In this document: piece by piece, positions 11,626 to 21,688 of the stretch
Position numbering within the stretch: position 1 is the first letter of the stretch
Layout of the letters: each line of letters begins with the position of its first letter
Assembly (NCBI RefSeq): GCF_005239225.2
Contig: NC_133284.1
Coordinates: 28,816,339 to 28,880,338 of the forward strand
Origin: Populus alba
Taxonomy: Eukaryota > Streptophyta > Magnoliopsida > Malpighiales > Salicaceae
DNA: 64,000 nucleotides
Direction of reading: 5' to 3'
Translations under genes and position numbers: made by a program
Notes under the pieces: generated by a model
What the model saw: the letters and a program-made list of their open reading frames with translations, nothing else
What the model was told of the DNA's origin: nothing
Databases searched by the model: none

Positions 11626-11838
11626 GAGCGTGTTTGGCAGTGTGGTAGCGGTTACTTTTTAAATAGTTTTTCGTGCCGAAATACATGCAAATGATGTTTT
11701 TTCATTTTTTAAAAATCATTTTTGATATCAGCACATCAAAACGATCCAAAAAGTACAACCATAACTCAATTTTAGCAAAAAAAAAAAAAATTTGAATTTT
11801 GTCAAAACGCCGGTTTGGCAGCAATGCCAAACGGGCTC
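11626..11838 (+). mobile_element. Intact Tourist-like (PIF/Harbinger) MITE, 213 bp
   Basis: Terminal inverted repeats are GAGCGTGTTTGGCA at the left and GAGCCCGTTTGGCA (revcomp) at the right. Direct TTA repeats sit at 11623-11625 and 11839-11841, the 3-base target duplication of PIF/Harbinger elements. The inside is AT-rich with no coding capacity. Degenerate relatives recur across the window, including 3103-3203 plus 9427-9528, about 15418-15560, 47085-47290, 53418-53620, 54409-54555 and 56990-57170. Confidence 0.88.
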
Positions 11839-11841
11839 TTA

Positions 11842-12632
11842 CTCGAGTGTTGCTCTTTTTTTTTTTTTTCCCCTCTCGCGCCAAATAGTTCTGCCATTTT
11901 GGTGTTTTCTCATCACTAGCAGCTTTTCCTCGGATATTACTACCATGGTGATAAAACTCAGACCAATTAGGTCAATCTCGAGCCCTGGCTTGGCAACTTA
12001 AACTAGAATTTGGTATGGTAATTAAACCTAAAATCTAGCTTAAATTTTTTTTAAAAATCAATTAAATTTAACATGATTAACATGACTAGTTAAATCACAA
12101 ACTCAATCAAAATTCATTTTGATTTATTTAAAACAATATCTTTTTTTAACAATTTTATAGAAATTAAAATGGATTAGTCAACTGAATATACCCGTGACTT
12201 GTACTAGGTTGTGACTAATATTTTTTTATTCATTTTTTGTTTTACTTTTTTAATTTTTATAGTATTTTTTATTTAAATTTCTTTATTAGATTGAACGTAT
12301 CACAATCCTATGAATTTAAAAGCTATTATTTAACACCGATATTCATCCATTTAAATAAAAAGATTGAGATTAAGATCAAAATTAAAAAAAAAAAAAAAAA
12401 AAAAGTATTAGTACAATGAAGAATAGAGTGAGTACTGAAATCTTAAACATAAAATTAAGAATTACCCTTTTCCAATTCACTCCAATTCAGGCAAACTGCG
12501 GACATTCCAACGCTAGGTGAACACATACAAGGAGCTTAATCAATATTGTTCACAAAAATTGAGGTGTTTATCGGATACAGTAAGGCCTGTCAATCCTGCA
12601 TCAAATTCGGTATAATAGAACTGTCATGAATT
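11842..12632. other. AT-rich intergenic DNA
   Basis: Nothing coding is seen. A run of about 20 A lies at 12384-12403. The left target duplication of the next SINE starts at 12621. Confidence 0.45.
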
Positions 12633-12812
12633 TTTTTTTAGTTTAACGTGGGTATCCGGGCAGCTTGCGCGTACCTCGACTAATCCCACGAGTCCTGAAA
12701 TTAACGACCATGTAAGCCTCCAGTGGCCATTATATGAGCAACCTAAGGCTCGAACCTAAGACCATAAAGGGAGCAAACCTCTTGATCCCAAACTCTTACC
12801 ACTAGGCCACAG
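12633..12812 (-). mobile_element. Full-length tRNA-derived SINE
   Basis: On the minus strand the element begins at a tRNA-like head with box A TGGCCTAGTGG (12799-12809) and box B GGTTCGAGCC (12747-12756), the internal RNA polymerase III promoter. It ends in an A-run. Target duplications read CTGTCATGAATTT (from 12621) and CTGTCATGAAATTT (from 12813). The 3' domain (GGGATTAGTCGAGGTACGCG, then CAAGCTGCCCGGATACCCAC) matches the SINE at 10364-10508, although their 5' parts differ. Confidence 0.88.
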
Positions 12813-12829
12813 CTGTCATGAAATTTTGC

Positions 12830-14502
12830 TTCACCTCATGGTGTATACCTGCTATATCAATTAAAATTTTGTTGTAATTTCAAATCACGACATCAATTTA
12901 AATGCATGATATTATTTAGATTCTCAAATAATAACATATAAAAATGTATTATTTCATCAAAACCTTTTGTTATTGTGTTAATTCACTATTTATTCTAATT
13001 GTATGGATTAATTGCACAATTTGTCAGCTCTAGGCGCACCACCCATTTTGTCTTGGTGCATCCATGGTATAAAGATTAATGACCCTATTCAAGCTCTAGT
13101 AAGAATTGAATAGGTTAAACCAAATTAAATTTTGAAATTTTTTTTTTTAAAAGTTAAAATGGTTTTATTTTGAAAAAAATAAAAGTCAAATTTGACCAAG
13201 TTTTTTTCAAGTTATGAGTTAATTTGTCAGATTATCTAGATCAAACCAGATCAATTTTTGATTTTTTTTAAAACCCTACTCAAATCAAGAATCTAGTCGG
13301 TCATGTTCCCAGTTGATTTATCAAGTCGGGTTTAATAAATGCATCACTCCCACCAGGTTGGTTTTTTTAAGCAAGGGGGTAAGTTGCACAAGTTGACACT
13401 TGCAAGTACTATATATGGTAAAGAGCTGTGTGGTAGGTTTTACCAGCCATTGATGACCTGCACAGGAAGTAAACTGTAGTTAACAAGAGATGAGCCAAGT
13501 TCAAGCGTCATCCTACCCTTTTGTGTTTCGATATATGAGGTAATTACGTAAATGGAGCCAACAAGATGAACTGTAAAGAGTCTCTCTGATGCTTTCGTTT
13601 AAAACAAATCAGTGGACCATTTGTAGACACAAAATTATGGAAAGTTTGACCTGCTGTTCTTATGGAGTGTAGCAGAGAGGGATCCATGGTTTCACAAGTC
13701 TTCCCTTCCCCGTCCTGAGCCTGACCATCCCTTGTGCAGCTCACATGTCTCCATGTGGTTCTCCCAATACGTGCATATACTCAAGCTCCCATGATTCACC
13801 TACGAATTTGCTGAGCCCACAGTCTTAGAATAAAAAAAAAAAATCCAAGAAGATTAAAAAAATAGATGCGTTGTGTACCCAGGAGAACATACCATGTGGC
13901 TAGATTTTGACTCCTCTATTCAATCACTCTGACCTGTGGGATTAGTGGAATATTTGACCGTTGTTTTGAGAAACTTTTATTAGTTTATAATTTCACCTCA
14001 ATTTAAGTACCATTTGATTATTGATTCAGGGTTTGCTCTTCCTTGATTTCAAGTTCAAAACATTGTTAATTATTAAAGATTTATATGGTTATTAATTTTA
14101 AAAATTTATAAAATTAATTAGATATACACAAACTGACCGAATATTTATATTAATAATAATAAAAAAACAAAAAAAAAACATTTTGATCATGTACTGGTCT
14201 GGCTTTAAATATTCTCGTGAGTACACCATCTTTTTAGTTTTTTGAAGTTTGATGTCCAGCAACGGATGACGCAGAGCACAAACCAATTTCATCACATGGT
14301 GAGTTTCAGAAGAGCACCGTTGATGAATTAATAATTTGAGGTAACTTTAAATTTCATTTTTTATTTGTTCTATTACATAAGATTTTGATTAATTCAAGAA
14401 CGTTTAGCTTCATTTCTACTGACCCAATGGGTTGCAGTACAATCTCTTGTATTATTTAATGGTTAGGGTGACCTAGCTAGAACATTCAGGACGAAAGACA
14501 CG

Positions 14503-14580
<78 letters not shown>

Positions 14581-15600
14581 CTTTGGTGATTCACGGATAT
14601 CAAGCTAGCCTAATATGGCATCCTTCACAGGCACCGAAACTCTCTGCTCTAATGTAACCAAAAATCCCAGGAGAAGAATCCTAGGAGAAGAAGAAGAAGA
14701 AGAAGGGAAGAAGTTTGAGCATCCAAGGCATTTTCCGAGACAACTTCCTTCTTTTTTTCGAATTGATTTTTCTATATATTTTTTCAACAAATGTGTTTAA
14801 ACAGAAGATTAAAAACATCATGTGGGAATTATTTTTCTATATGGATTTTTTCTATGTTTTAGAAAAATTGACCCGCTTTCTATTTTTATTTGAAATGAGT
14901 TAATTAATATAAGATTAAATGACCCTAACTCCATTCAAAAGGATTGTTCCGTTTTATATTTTTGTTTGTCGATCGTATGATCCAAATATTTATGTCATGA
15001 AGTCCAACGTTTTGTGTTTTTTCTAGAATGTTTCTAATCGGAGTTCATTTTGTAAAACACCTGTAATTGGAATGTGTGTTTTATATATATAAAAAAAATG
15101 GTGACATGAAATATGAATAATTTATATGGCTATGACTTTTCTTTTCTTTTGTTTTTTTAAAAAAGAGTGTAATGAAATTTGATGGTTTAATCCAATGACT
15201 TTTTGACCGAAGACTTGGTTTAAGCTGGGATTTAAATAAATTGAGTAGAAATTGATATAATTTTGACTTTGGCAAACCAATAAGTAAAATTATTTACCTG
15301 TCAAAACCTATCTTAAATGATGTTATCGGGTTAATATAGATTAATTTGCTTAATTTATGAATCGGGTTAGCTTTTCATAAACCATATAAAATATTAATTA
15401 AAAGAATATAATGTTTTAGAGTGTAGTAAATGTTAGTTTTTAAAAGTGTATTTTACTTGAAAATATATCAAAAATAATATTTTTATTTTTTAAAATTTAT
15501 TTTTAATATCAACTATTCAAAATAATTTAAAAGCACTAAAAAATTTTAATTCAAAAAAATAAGATTTTTAAATTTTAATAATAATAAAAAAAAAAAACAG
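12830..15600. other. Intergenic DNA with microsatellite and MITE-like remnants
   Basis: No gene is supported. A more balanced block at about 13380-13830 has only short frames (13544-13744 minus) with no known domain. A MITE-like degenerate segment lies near 15418-15560. The rest is AT-rich. Confidence 0.4.
14507..14578. repeat. (AT)36 microsatellite
   Basis: An uninterrupted run of 36 AT units. Its true length may vary between individuals or be unreliable in an assembly. Confidence 0.95.
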
Positions 15601-16310
15601 GTTAAACCTGCAAAAATATGACCTTAACTTTTACAAGCGAAGGAAGGAGCCCAACTTCTGAACTTCGACGCGTATTGAACGTGCTCCAAGGCCACGGGCA
15701 GTAAACGTTTCAATTATTAGACCGACCCCTGTCCTTCGTTGGAACAATGAGCACAACCCTCTTCACATAACCAGCTCATATCTGTCTACTGAGTACGAAC
15801 CGAATCTGGAAAATTAACTGTTATGGATTGTATGGTGACCGTTTTTTTAAATTAAAAAAAAATGCTAACCCATAATGGAGCTCTGTACGACAGCAGTGTC
15901 TAAAAATTAAATGATGGATCTCCGAGGGGGAGGAAGGAGGTTCAAGAATCAGGAAGTCACACAGTAAGAATACAGACCTTGAAGACCTCAGAACCAGCCA
16001 ATAACATGAATGATGAGAGGTAAAAAAAAAAAAATGGATGCAAGGTGACCAAATATACAAAAAAAAAAAACAAAGAATTTCAGCACCAAAATGAAATACT
16101 GGTTCACATCTTGAAACCCGAATCGCCATTACAATATATAATAAAAACCCACTCAGAGCGAGTCCCATCCTCGATCTTATCTCTCTCTCTCTCACACACA
16201 CACACACACCAACTCTTGCGCACTCTCACACGTATATAGAACATACATAGAAGAATCATATCACTTGCTGTTAGTAGCTAGTAACTTGTAGCTTCTAAGG
16301 TTCTTCGTAG
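15601..16310 (+). promoter_or_regulatory. Upstream region and leader of the DVL/RTFL gene
   Basis: A TATA-like TATATAATAAA lies at 16135-16145. A leader of about 140 bases follows, with a CT run merging into a CA run (16180-16209), a common arrangement in plant 5' leaders. The transcription start is not visible. The region before about 15840 is more GC-rich and may hold distal control sites. Confidence 0.5.
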
Positions 16311-16586
16311 ATGGATGAGAAGTGGAAGTCATCAAAGAAAGAAGGTTCATCTTCTTTCACGAGAAGTTTCTCGACTAAGAGTTCATCATCCAAGGCTCCT
16401 CTCTTGAGGACCTCGTCCCTCAAGAGCTCTTCTCCAAAGTGCCCTCTTCCAAGGAGCTTCTCTCAAAAAAACTCTTCTATTTCACATAAATGTAGTAGCT
16501 TAGCCAAGGAACAGAAGGCAAGGTTTTATATCATGAGGCGCTGTGTTGCCATGCTTGTTTGTTGGCACAAACATGGTGATTCTTGA
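16311..16586 (+). CDS. DVL/ROTUNDIFOLIA-like small peptide
   Basis: A single-exon gene for a 91-residue protein. The first 62 residues are rich in serine, lysine and arginine and look disordered. The C-terminal 29 residues carry the conserved RTFL/DVL domain: SLAKEQKARFYIMRRCVAML, then VCWHKHGDS at the very end. Members of this plant-only family are small, plasma-membrane-associated peptides; overexpression in Arabidopsis alters polar cell proliferation and shortens or rounds leaves and siliques. Length and intronless structure fit the family. The ATG at 16311 is the first in frame after a pyrimidine-rich leader. Which of the several paralogues this is cannot be told from sequence alone. Confidence 0.93.
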   Translation: MDEKWKSSKKEGSSSFTRSFSTKSSSSKAPLLRTSSLKSSSPKCPLPRSFSQKNSSISHKCSSLAKEQKARFYIMRRCVAMLVCWHKHGDS

Positions 16587-18094
16587 AGGAACATGCAAAG
16601 AGATCGAGTAAGGGATCAAGTGTACCTTCTTGGTTCTTTCTTCTTGCTCTTTTTTCTCCTCCCCTCTCCTTTCTTAAAGATGGATGATGGGTTTGATTGA
16701 ACTCGTAAATTTTCTGCCATCTGACCAAGAAGAGATTGGTGTCATAGAGTTTTCTTGTCTTTCCTCCATTTTTAGAATCAGCTCTGTAATTACAATATGA
16801 AGAGAGCTAGAATCATCTACTTTGTAACAAGAGATCATCACATATCAATTATAATCCAATAAAATCTCAAATTAACTAGCCACATTTACCTTGATGATTC
16901 TTCATTTTTTTTAATGTTCTGGGTGGATAGATTTTAGTCCCCTATTGGATCTCAACACTAGCAAGACTTGTTTTTGCTCTATTATTGGAGTTGTCATGGC
17001 AGTCTTATCTCTTTTCTTTTCAGTTTCCGTTTTCCTCTCTGTTTTGTCTTTTGATGGAAGAGAGATTCCTTTTAGACGGTGGAACTGGAAGTAAGGTAGG
17101 GGACATTATTAGTAATTGGATCTGCATTGGGAGTGCCACTCATCTTTCTACCATTGATAAAAATGAGTTCTGTAAAAGGTAATACCAGCAAAACGGATAC
17201 CACTATAAATGACAACTTGCATACAGTTTGATTCTACAGTAGGAATCTGGATTCTTTCCAAGCATCTCTCCTCTTTGCAGCACAAAACGTCTAATTTTGT
17301 CATTTAAGCACTGAAAAAATATCAGAATCATCAAATGACATGTCGTGTCCCGCTTATTTCATCAACTGTAGGATAAGAACTTGTCATAAAAAGAAGGTAC
17401 GGGAGTTTTTAGCTTCTCGATTTTCATCAAATCTTTCAGCAGTCTCACTCTAGTTAGGAGGTATCAATCCATCTCCATCTATAATCCTCTAACAAAACTA
17501 AAAAATAAAACCCCACATGTACAGCTAGATGCTCCCGCCCTTGTGTCGAATGAAACATGTGATGCTTTACCCAACAACTTCCAAGCAAACATGAATACAA
17601 CAAGATTAGAGAAATCATCATGGTAACAGTGTCTTGTTAGAATCCATAATTGAACTGCATAACTGAATCATTGCATAAATGAGATAATGTGATAGACAAC
17701 TGCATAAATGCGATAGATTCGTAGATATATACTATTAGTCACTGGTGAATCTGCTACAATTCTTTGTTTCAGTAGCAGAACACTGATACTTGGGGCAAAA
17801 AAAGGAAGGACGGATGTTGTTATAACTTTCCAAAGTCAGTGACAGTAAACACAAGAAAATGTATAGCAGCTTTTAAATCTGGCCAGAATCAATCATTACA
17901 ATCCTTTCTGTAATTTGGTCTGATAATTAAAAGATAACGAATATAATGTTATAGTCATTTATTTACTGCAATTCGCAGGATTGAAATAGCATAAGATCAA
18001 GCATAACATGGAAAAAGACACTTCATGATCAAAATGTCATTAATCAACAGATACGAAATATTTTTTATAATTCCACCACAAGGTTGTTTACATG
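16587..18094. other. 3' flank of the DVL gene and intergenic DNA before the cactin-like gene
   Basis: Downstream of the stop, AATAAAATC at about 16858 could be a polyadenylation signal. The rest to 18094 is balanced to AT-rich with no supported gene. Its last part would be the 3' UTR of the minus-strand cactin-like gene. Confidence 0.4.
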
Positions 18095-19069
18095 TCACCT
18101 GCGATAGGAGTGACGTCTGAAGTTGAAATGAAGCCGCAAAATTACCCCATCAAACGTGCTCTTGAATCCTTTTTTATGGCTCACATCCCAATCTTTCTTC
18201 ACAATTCGGAATGCAATGTCCTCATAAGGTGGCCCTGCGTGAAATCTTATAATGCAAGTCTCGCCATTGCTCCCATCATCCTCGCATGTATAAGTTGGAG
18301 TCTCTGTCCTGTTTATCATGTCTGGGTAGAAGATATTAAACTTGTATCCTCGCACAATCTTCGGAGGTGGATTTTCATGATCGTAGTGAGTCCTGTTATA
18401 TTTGTTCCATTCATATCCAGTGTGAAAAGTATTGACATACTTAGGCTTTCTCGGTTGGTACTTGTCACACCACCATTCTACCTGTGAATCCAGGTTCACT
18501 TCAGCTACAGAGCCAATTACTCCATCACCTTCCTCCATAGCTCCCATAGCTTTGTTCAGATTGAACTTCTCCAATAATGGAGGCGGTTCTTGTTCCACAG
18601 GTTCTTGAATCTGATTTTTTCGTTCATCATCATTAGCAACAAATTGTGGAATAGCACAATCCTCTTTCTTCTGCCAATCCTGAAACTCAGCACGGGCACG
18701 TTCTCTAGCTAACAACTCCCTTTCTTCCTCGTGCTGTCGTTTCTCTAGTGCCCTTTGCTCTCTTCTTTTCTTAACCTTTTCAATCTCTTCCATTCTCGCT
18801 CTCTGTCTCCTTCTTTCGGTTTTAAGAGAAAAGAAAGTCAGCACTTGCGCAATATCGCGCTCAATCTTCTTGCGCCACACAAATTTCTCATCGAGATTGG
18901 AATCACCAAAGGGATTGGACTGATTAGAATAAAAGGACGAGAATGATGATGATGATCTCGACGTCAGCTTGTTTGCTTTTTTGATCGCCTTCTTCACCAA
19001 ATACTCTTCAATTTCTTCTTCACTTACCTTCCTGTTCACGTCCATGTTTAATTCTTTATCAGCAAACAA
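18095..19069 (-). CDS. Cactin-like protein lacking the central domain
   Basis: An intronless open frame for 324 residues. Residues 14-72 match the N-terminal segment of plant cactins (EEEIEEYLVKKA, NPFGDSNLDEKFVWRKKIER). Residues 84-136 are a highly charged helix (RARAEFQDWQKKE). Residues 190-324 are the complete C-terminal cactin domain, with VEWWCDKYQPRKPKY, GYKFNIFYPD, TCIIRFHAGPPYEDIAF and a basic end RRHSYRR. Full-length cactins are roughly twice as long and have a conserved middle domain between the charged helix and the C-terminal domain; it is missing here, replaced by about 50 unremarkable residues. Cactin works with the spliceosome in the nucleus and is essential in Arabidopsis embryogenesis. 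This copy may be a shortened duplicate or retrocopy that remains open; function is uncertain. Confidence 0.8.
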   Translation of the reverse strand: MFADKELNMDVNRKVSEEEIEEYLVKKAIKKANKLTSRSSSSFSSFYSNQSNPFGDSNLDEKFVWRKKIERDIAQVLTFFSLKTERRRQRARMEEIEKVKKRREQRALEKRQHEEERELLARERARAEFQDWQKKEDCAIPQFVANDDERKNQIQEPVEQEPPPLLEKFNLNKAMGAMEEGDGVIGSVAEVNLDSQVEWWCDKYQPRKPKYVNTFHTGYEWNKYNRTHYDHENPPPKIVRGYKFNIFYPDMINRTETPTYTCEDDGSNGETCIIRFHAGPPYEDIAFRIVKKDWDVSHKKGFKSTFDGVILRLHFNFRRHSYRR

Positions 19070-19499
19070 TTCTCTCTGCCCTCCTCTGCTTTTGCATTAG
19101 GGTAAATAAATCATCTAAAAGAAACCTAATTATATAGGGAAAGTAAGAAACCCTGGAACCGACCTTCATTTTTTTTCTTTTAAAAAGGAGAAGGAGAACC
19201 GACCTTCATTTTTTTTTTTTTCTTTTAAAAAGGAGAACCGACCTTCAACCGACCTTTATTGTGAATGTATATATAACAGAACATTTTTTTTTTTTTTATA
19301 ACAAAAAAGTTATTTTTATTTTAGGATATATGACATAAATTAATTTGTGTTAGAAAGATTTTTTTTATTATTTTTCAGCTTGTCACGTGAATTTTAGAAT
19401 AACTAAAATGCATATACCTTAACCCCCATTGAGCTAAATTGCTTACAGGCACATGAAAATCAATATGTAATGCATGATGAACAGAACAGGCAAGTTAAT
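19070..19499. other. Intergenic region, upstream of the cactin-like gene
   Basis: A direct repeat, AACCGACCTTCATTTTTTT, occurs at about 19156 and 19197, with a shorter third copy at 19234. No other feature is clear. Confidence 0.45.
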
Positions 19500-19960
19500 C
19501 CGAATGGATAGCTGGAAGGATCTCCATGAGCAGCCAACCAAGGCTCGACCATGAAAGCATCGAAGCTATAGAAAATATGGCTTTGAGCATCTAATATTCC
19601 ACAAGCAGCTAAATTAGACTGTTTGCTAACCAATTCAAGACTTGAACCATCTTCAAAAGCCATACCTGGTCTCTGGTGCCAATCTATACCCAACAACCAC
19701 GACAATAATATCATCACACTGTTTCGTGATTCTCCCGCAAAACGCGGTCGTTCCCTACCGATTCATTGCTGCCTTTCACAAACCCGCCACCGTGAAACTG
19801 CAGCATCACCAGTGAAAGTTACATGGGGGAGGCAAATAGCCGCCGTGATCATGGGTTGAAGGGCAACGGGGAGGTGACAGCTCTGTGTCAAGCAGGCAAA
19901 CGCGGAGTCAGCACGGATATTTTCGGTGGCTACACCCAATGTTCTCAAAAACATTTTTTT
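19500..19960 (-). pseudogene. Carboxylesterase (CXE-type alpha/beta hydrolase) fragment
   Basis: Minus-strand frames show the N-terminal half of a plant carboxylesterase. LQFHGGGFVKGSN (about 19770-19805) carries the HGGG oxyanion-hole motif. IIVVVVGYRLAPETRY follows in another frame (about 19670-19718). Then a third frame reads MAFEDG and, near the end, EPWLAAHGDPS. Hydrolases of the CXE11/CXE16 kind have this order, followed by the GxSxG nucleophile, which is absent here. At least two frame changes separate the pieces. It is a broken, truncated copy next to the repeat cluster at 20 kb. Confidence 0.75.
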
Positions 19961-20029
19961 ATCGTGATATAAAAATATAATACAAATTCAGATTGTAAAT
20001 TTAAATTATAAAATTATAAGTAATTTTTT

Positions 20030-21688
20030 TATTAATTATATATTGATAATTCTAGTCAAAAAATTAAATTACATAAAAATTAATAATATTATAATTAATG
20101 AATGATATAAATAAAATGAAAGATATGGTTAAATTAATAAATTAATAACATGGAAAAATAAAAAGTTATATAACAAATTTCTCAATACATGGAAATCACT
20201 GGAAGGTAGAAAGCATATATAAACCTAGTGACAATCTAGTTGTTCCCATTACAATAAGTCTTGATAGACCTCTTTTGGGTTGCAAGCTAATGAGTTTTAA
20301 ATTAGTAATTAACTAACATAAATTCAATAATGAAATAAACACCTAATCAATGTCTAATGCGCTAAAAAAAAAAATATTAAAAAAAAATAGAATAGAATAA
20401 TAAAAAAAGTCTTCATGTTAAAATTCCTCTATATAGCCTGAATCTCTAATTTTTGTAGATTCTTGGCAAATTTGAGTCCTGATTTCAAACATATCGTTCT
20501 CTCTTGTTTGGATGAATTATTGGGTTTATGATATATAGTTGGAAAGTTGCAGATGTCTAGTTTATATCCCAACTTTAATCGAAGCAAAATTTCACCGGTA
20601 GCTCTTGATATGTCTCAAACAGTACACGAAGGTCTTGTTTGATATATTGGACAATATTAATTTACTAACTTTGACCCTTTGAAATATTATGTTCCCTAAC
20701 TTAATTTGACCTGAAAATTTATCACATTATATTTTTATATATCTAATATTTCCCTATAAAATTGCAGCTTCATCCAGTATACGGTTTGAAAGATATGGTT
20801 AATTTTGCAAAACAAGTCAGCAAACATTTTCACTGAAAGGTAGGAAGCATATATAAACCTAGCGACAATCTAGTTGTTCCCATTACAATAAGTCTTGATA
20901 GACCTCTTTTGGGTTGCAAGCTAATGAGTTTAAATTAGTAATTAACTAACATAAATTCAATAATGAAATAAACACCTAAACAATGTCTAACGCACTACAA
21001 AAAACTGAAATTAAATAAATATTAAAAATTAATTAAATAAATAAAATAGAATAATAAAAAAAATCTTCATGTTAAAATTCCTCCATATAGCTTGAATCTC
21101 TAATTTTTGCAGATTCTTGGTAAATTTGAGTCTTGATTTCAAACATGTCATTCTCTCTCGTTTGGATGAATTATTAGGTTTATGATATATAGTTAGAAAG
21201 TTGTAGATGTCTAGTTTATATCCCAACTTTAATCGAAGCAAAATTTCACCGGTAGCTCTAGATATGTTCCAAACAGTACACGAAAGTCTTGTTTGATATA
21301 TTGGACAATATTAATTTACTAACTTTGACCTTTTGAAATATTATGTTCCCTAACTTAATTTAACCTAAAAATTTATCACATTATATTTTCATATATCTAA
21401 TATTTTCCTATAAAATTGCAGCTTCATCCAGTACATGGTTTGAAAGACATGGCTAATTTTGCAAAACAAGTTAGCAAACATTTTAAGAACAAATTTAAAC
21501 CTTACTTGTTTCCTATCATAAAATTTAGTAAACTCGTAAAATCGGACTGAGTTTACCGATTTTACACGAGTTAAGTTTGATTTTATTGGTTACAAATTTT
21601 TAATCTGATTTAACATGTTAGATACATGTTCACTCGTAAAATCATAAAATTTTACGAGTTAACTCATGATTTTAACAACCTTGGTTGC
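20030..21688 (+). repeat. Dispersed repeat with an internal tandem duplication
   Basis: Two near-identical units lie head to tail at about 20196-20830 and 20831-21484; both start at a CACTGRAAGGTAG-like site and include CAATCTAGTTGTTCCCATTA and CCGGTAGCTCT. The outer parts (20030-20195 and 21485-21688) are present once. An inverted single-unit copy lies at about 24675-25590. There is no coding frame. The right part contains two palindromes, ACTCGTAAAATCGG with CCGATTTTACacGAGT (about 21531-21570) and ACTCGTAAAA with TTTTACGAGT (about 21631-21659). The family is not identified. Confidence 0.75.

Noticed and set aside
14615..14800. A 61-residue plus-strand frame with an acidic run
   Set aside because: The acidic run comes from a GAA-repeat, there is an overlapping antisense frame of equal length, and no family is recognised.
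16985..17182. A second exon or downstream gene after the DVL gene
   Set aside because: DVL/RTFL genes are single-exon, and this frame has no recognisable domain or start context.
18092..18487. A 131-residue plus-strand frame opposite the cactin-like gene
   Set aside because: It is antisense to the conserved C-terminal cactin domain and shows no features of its own.
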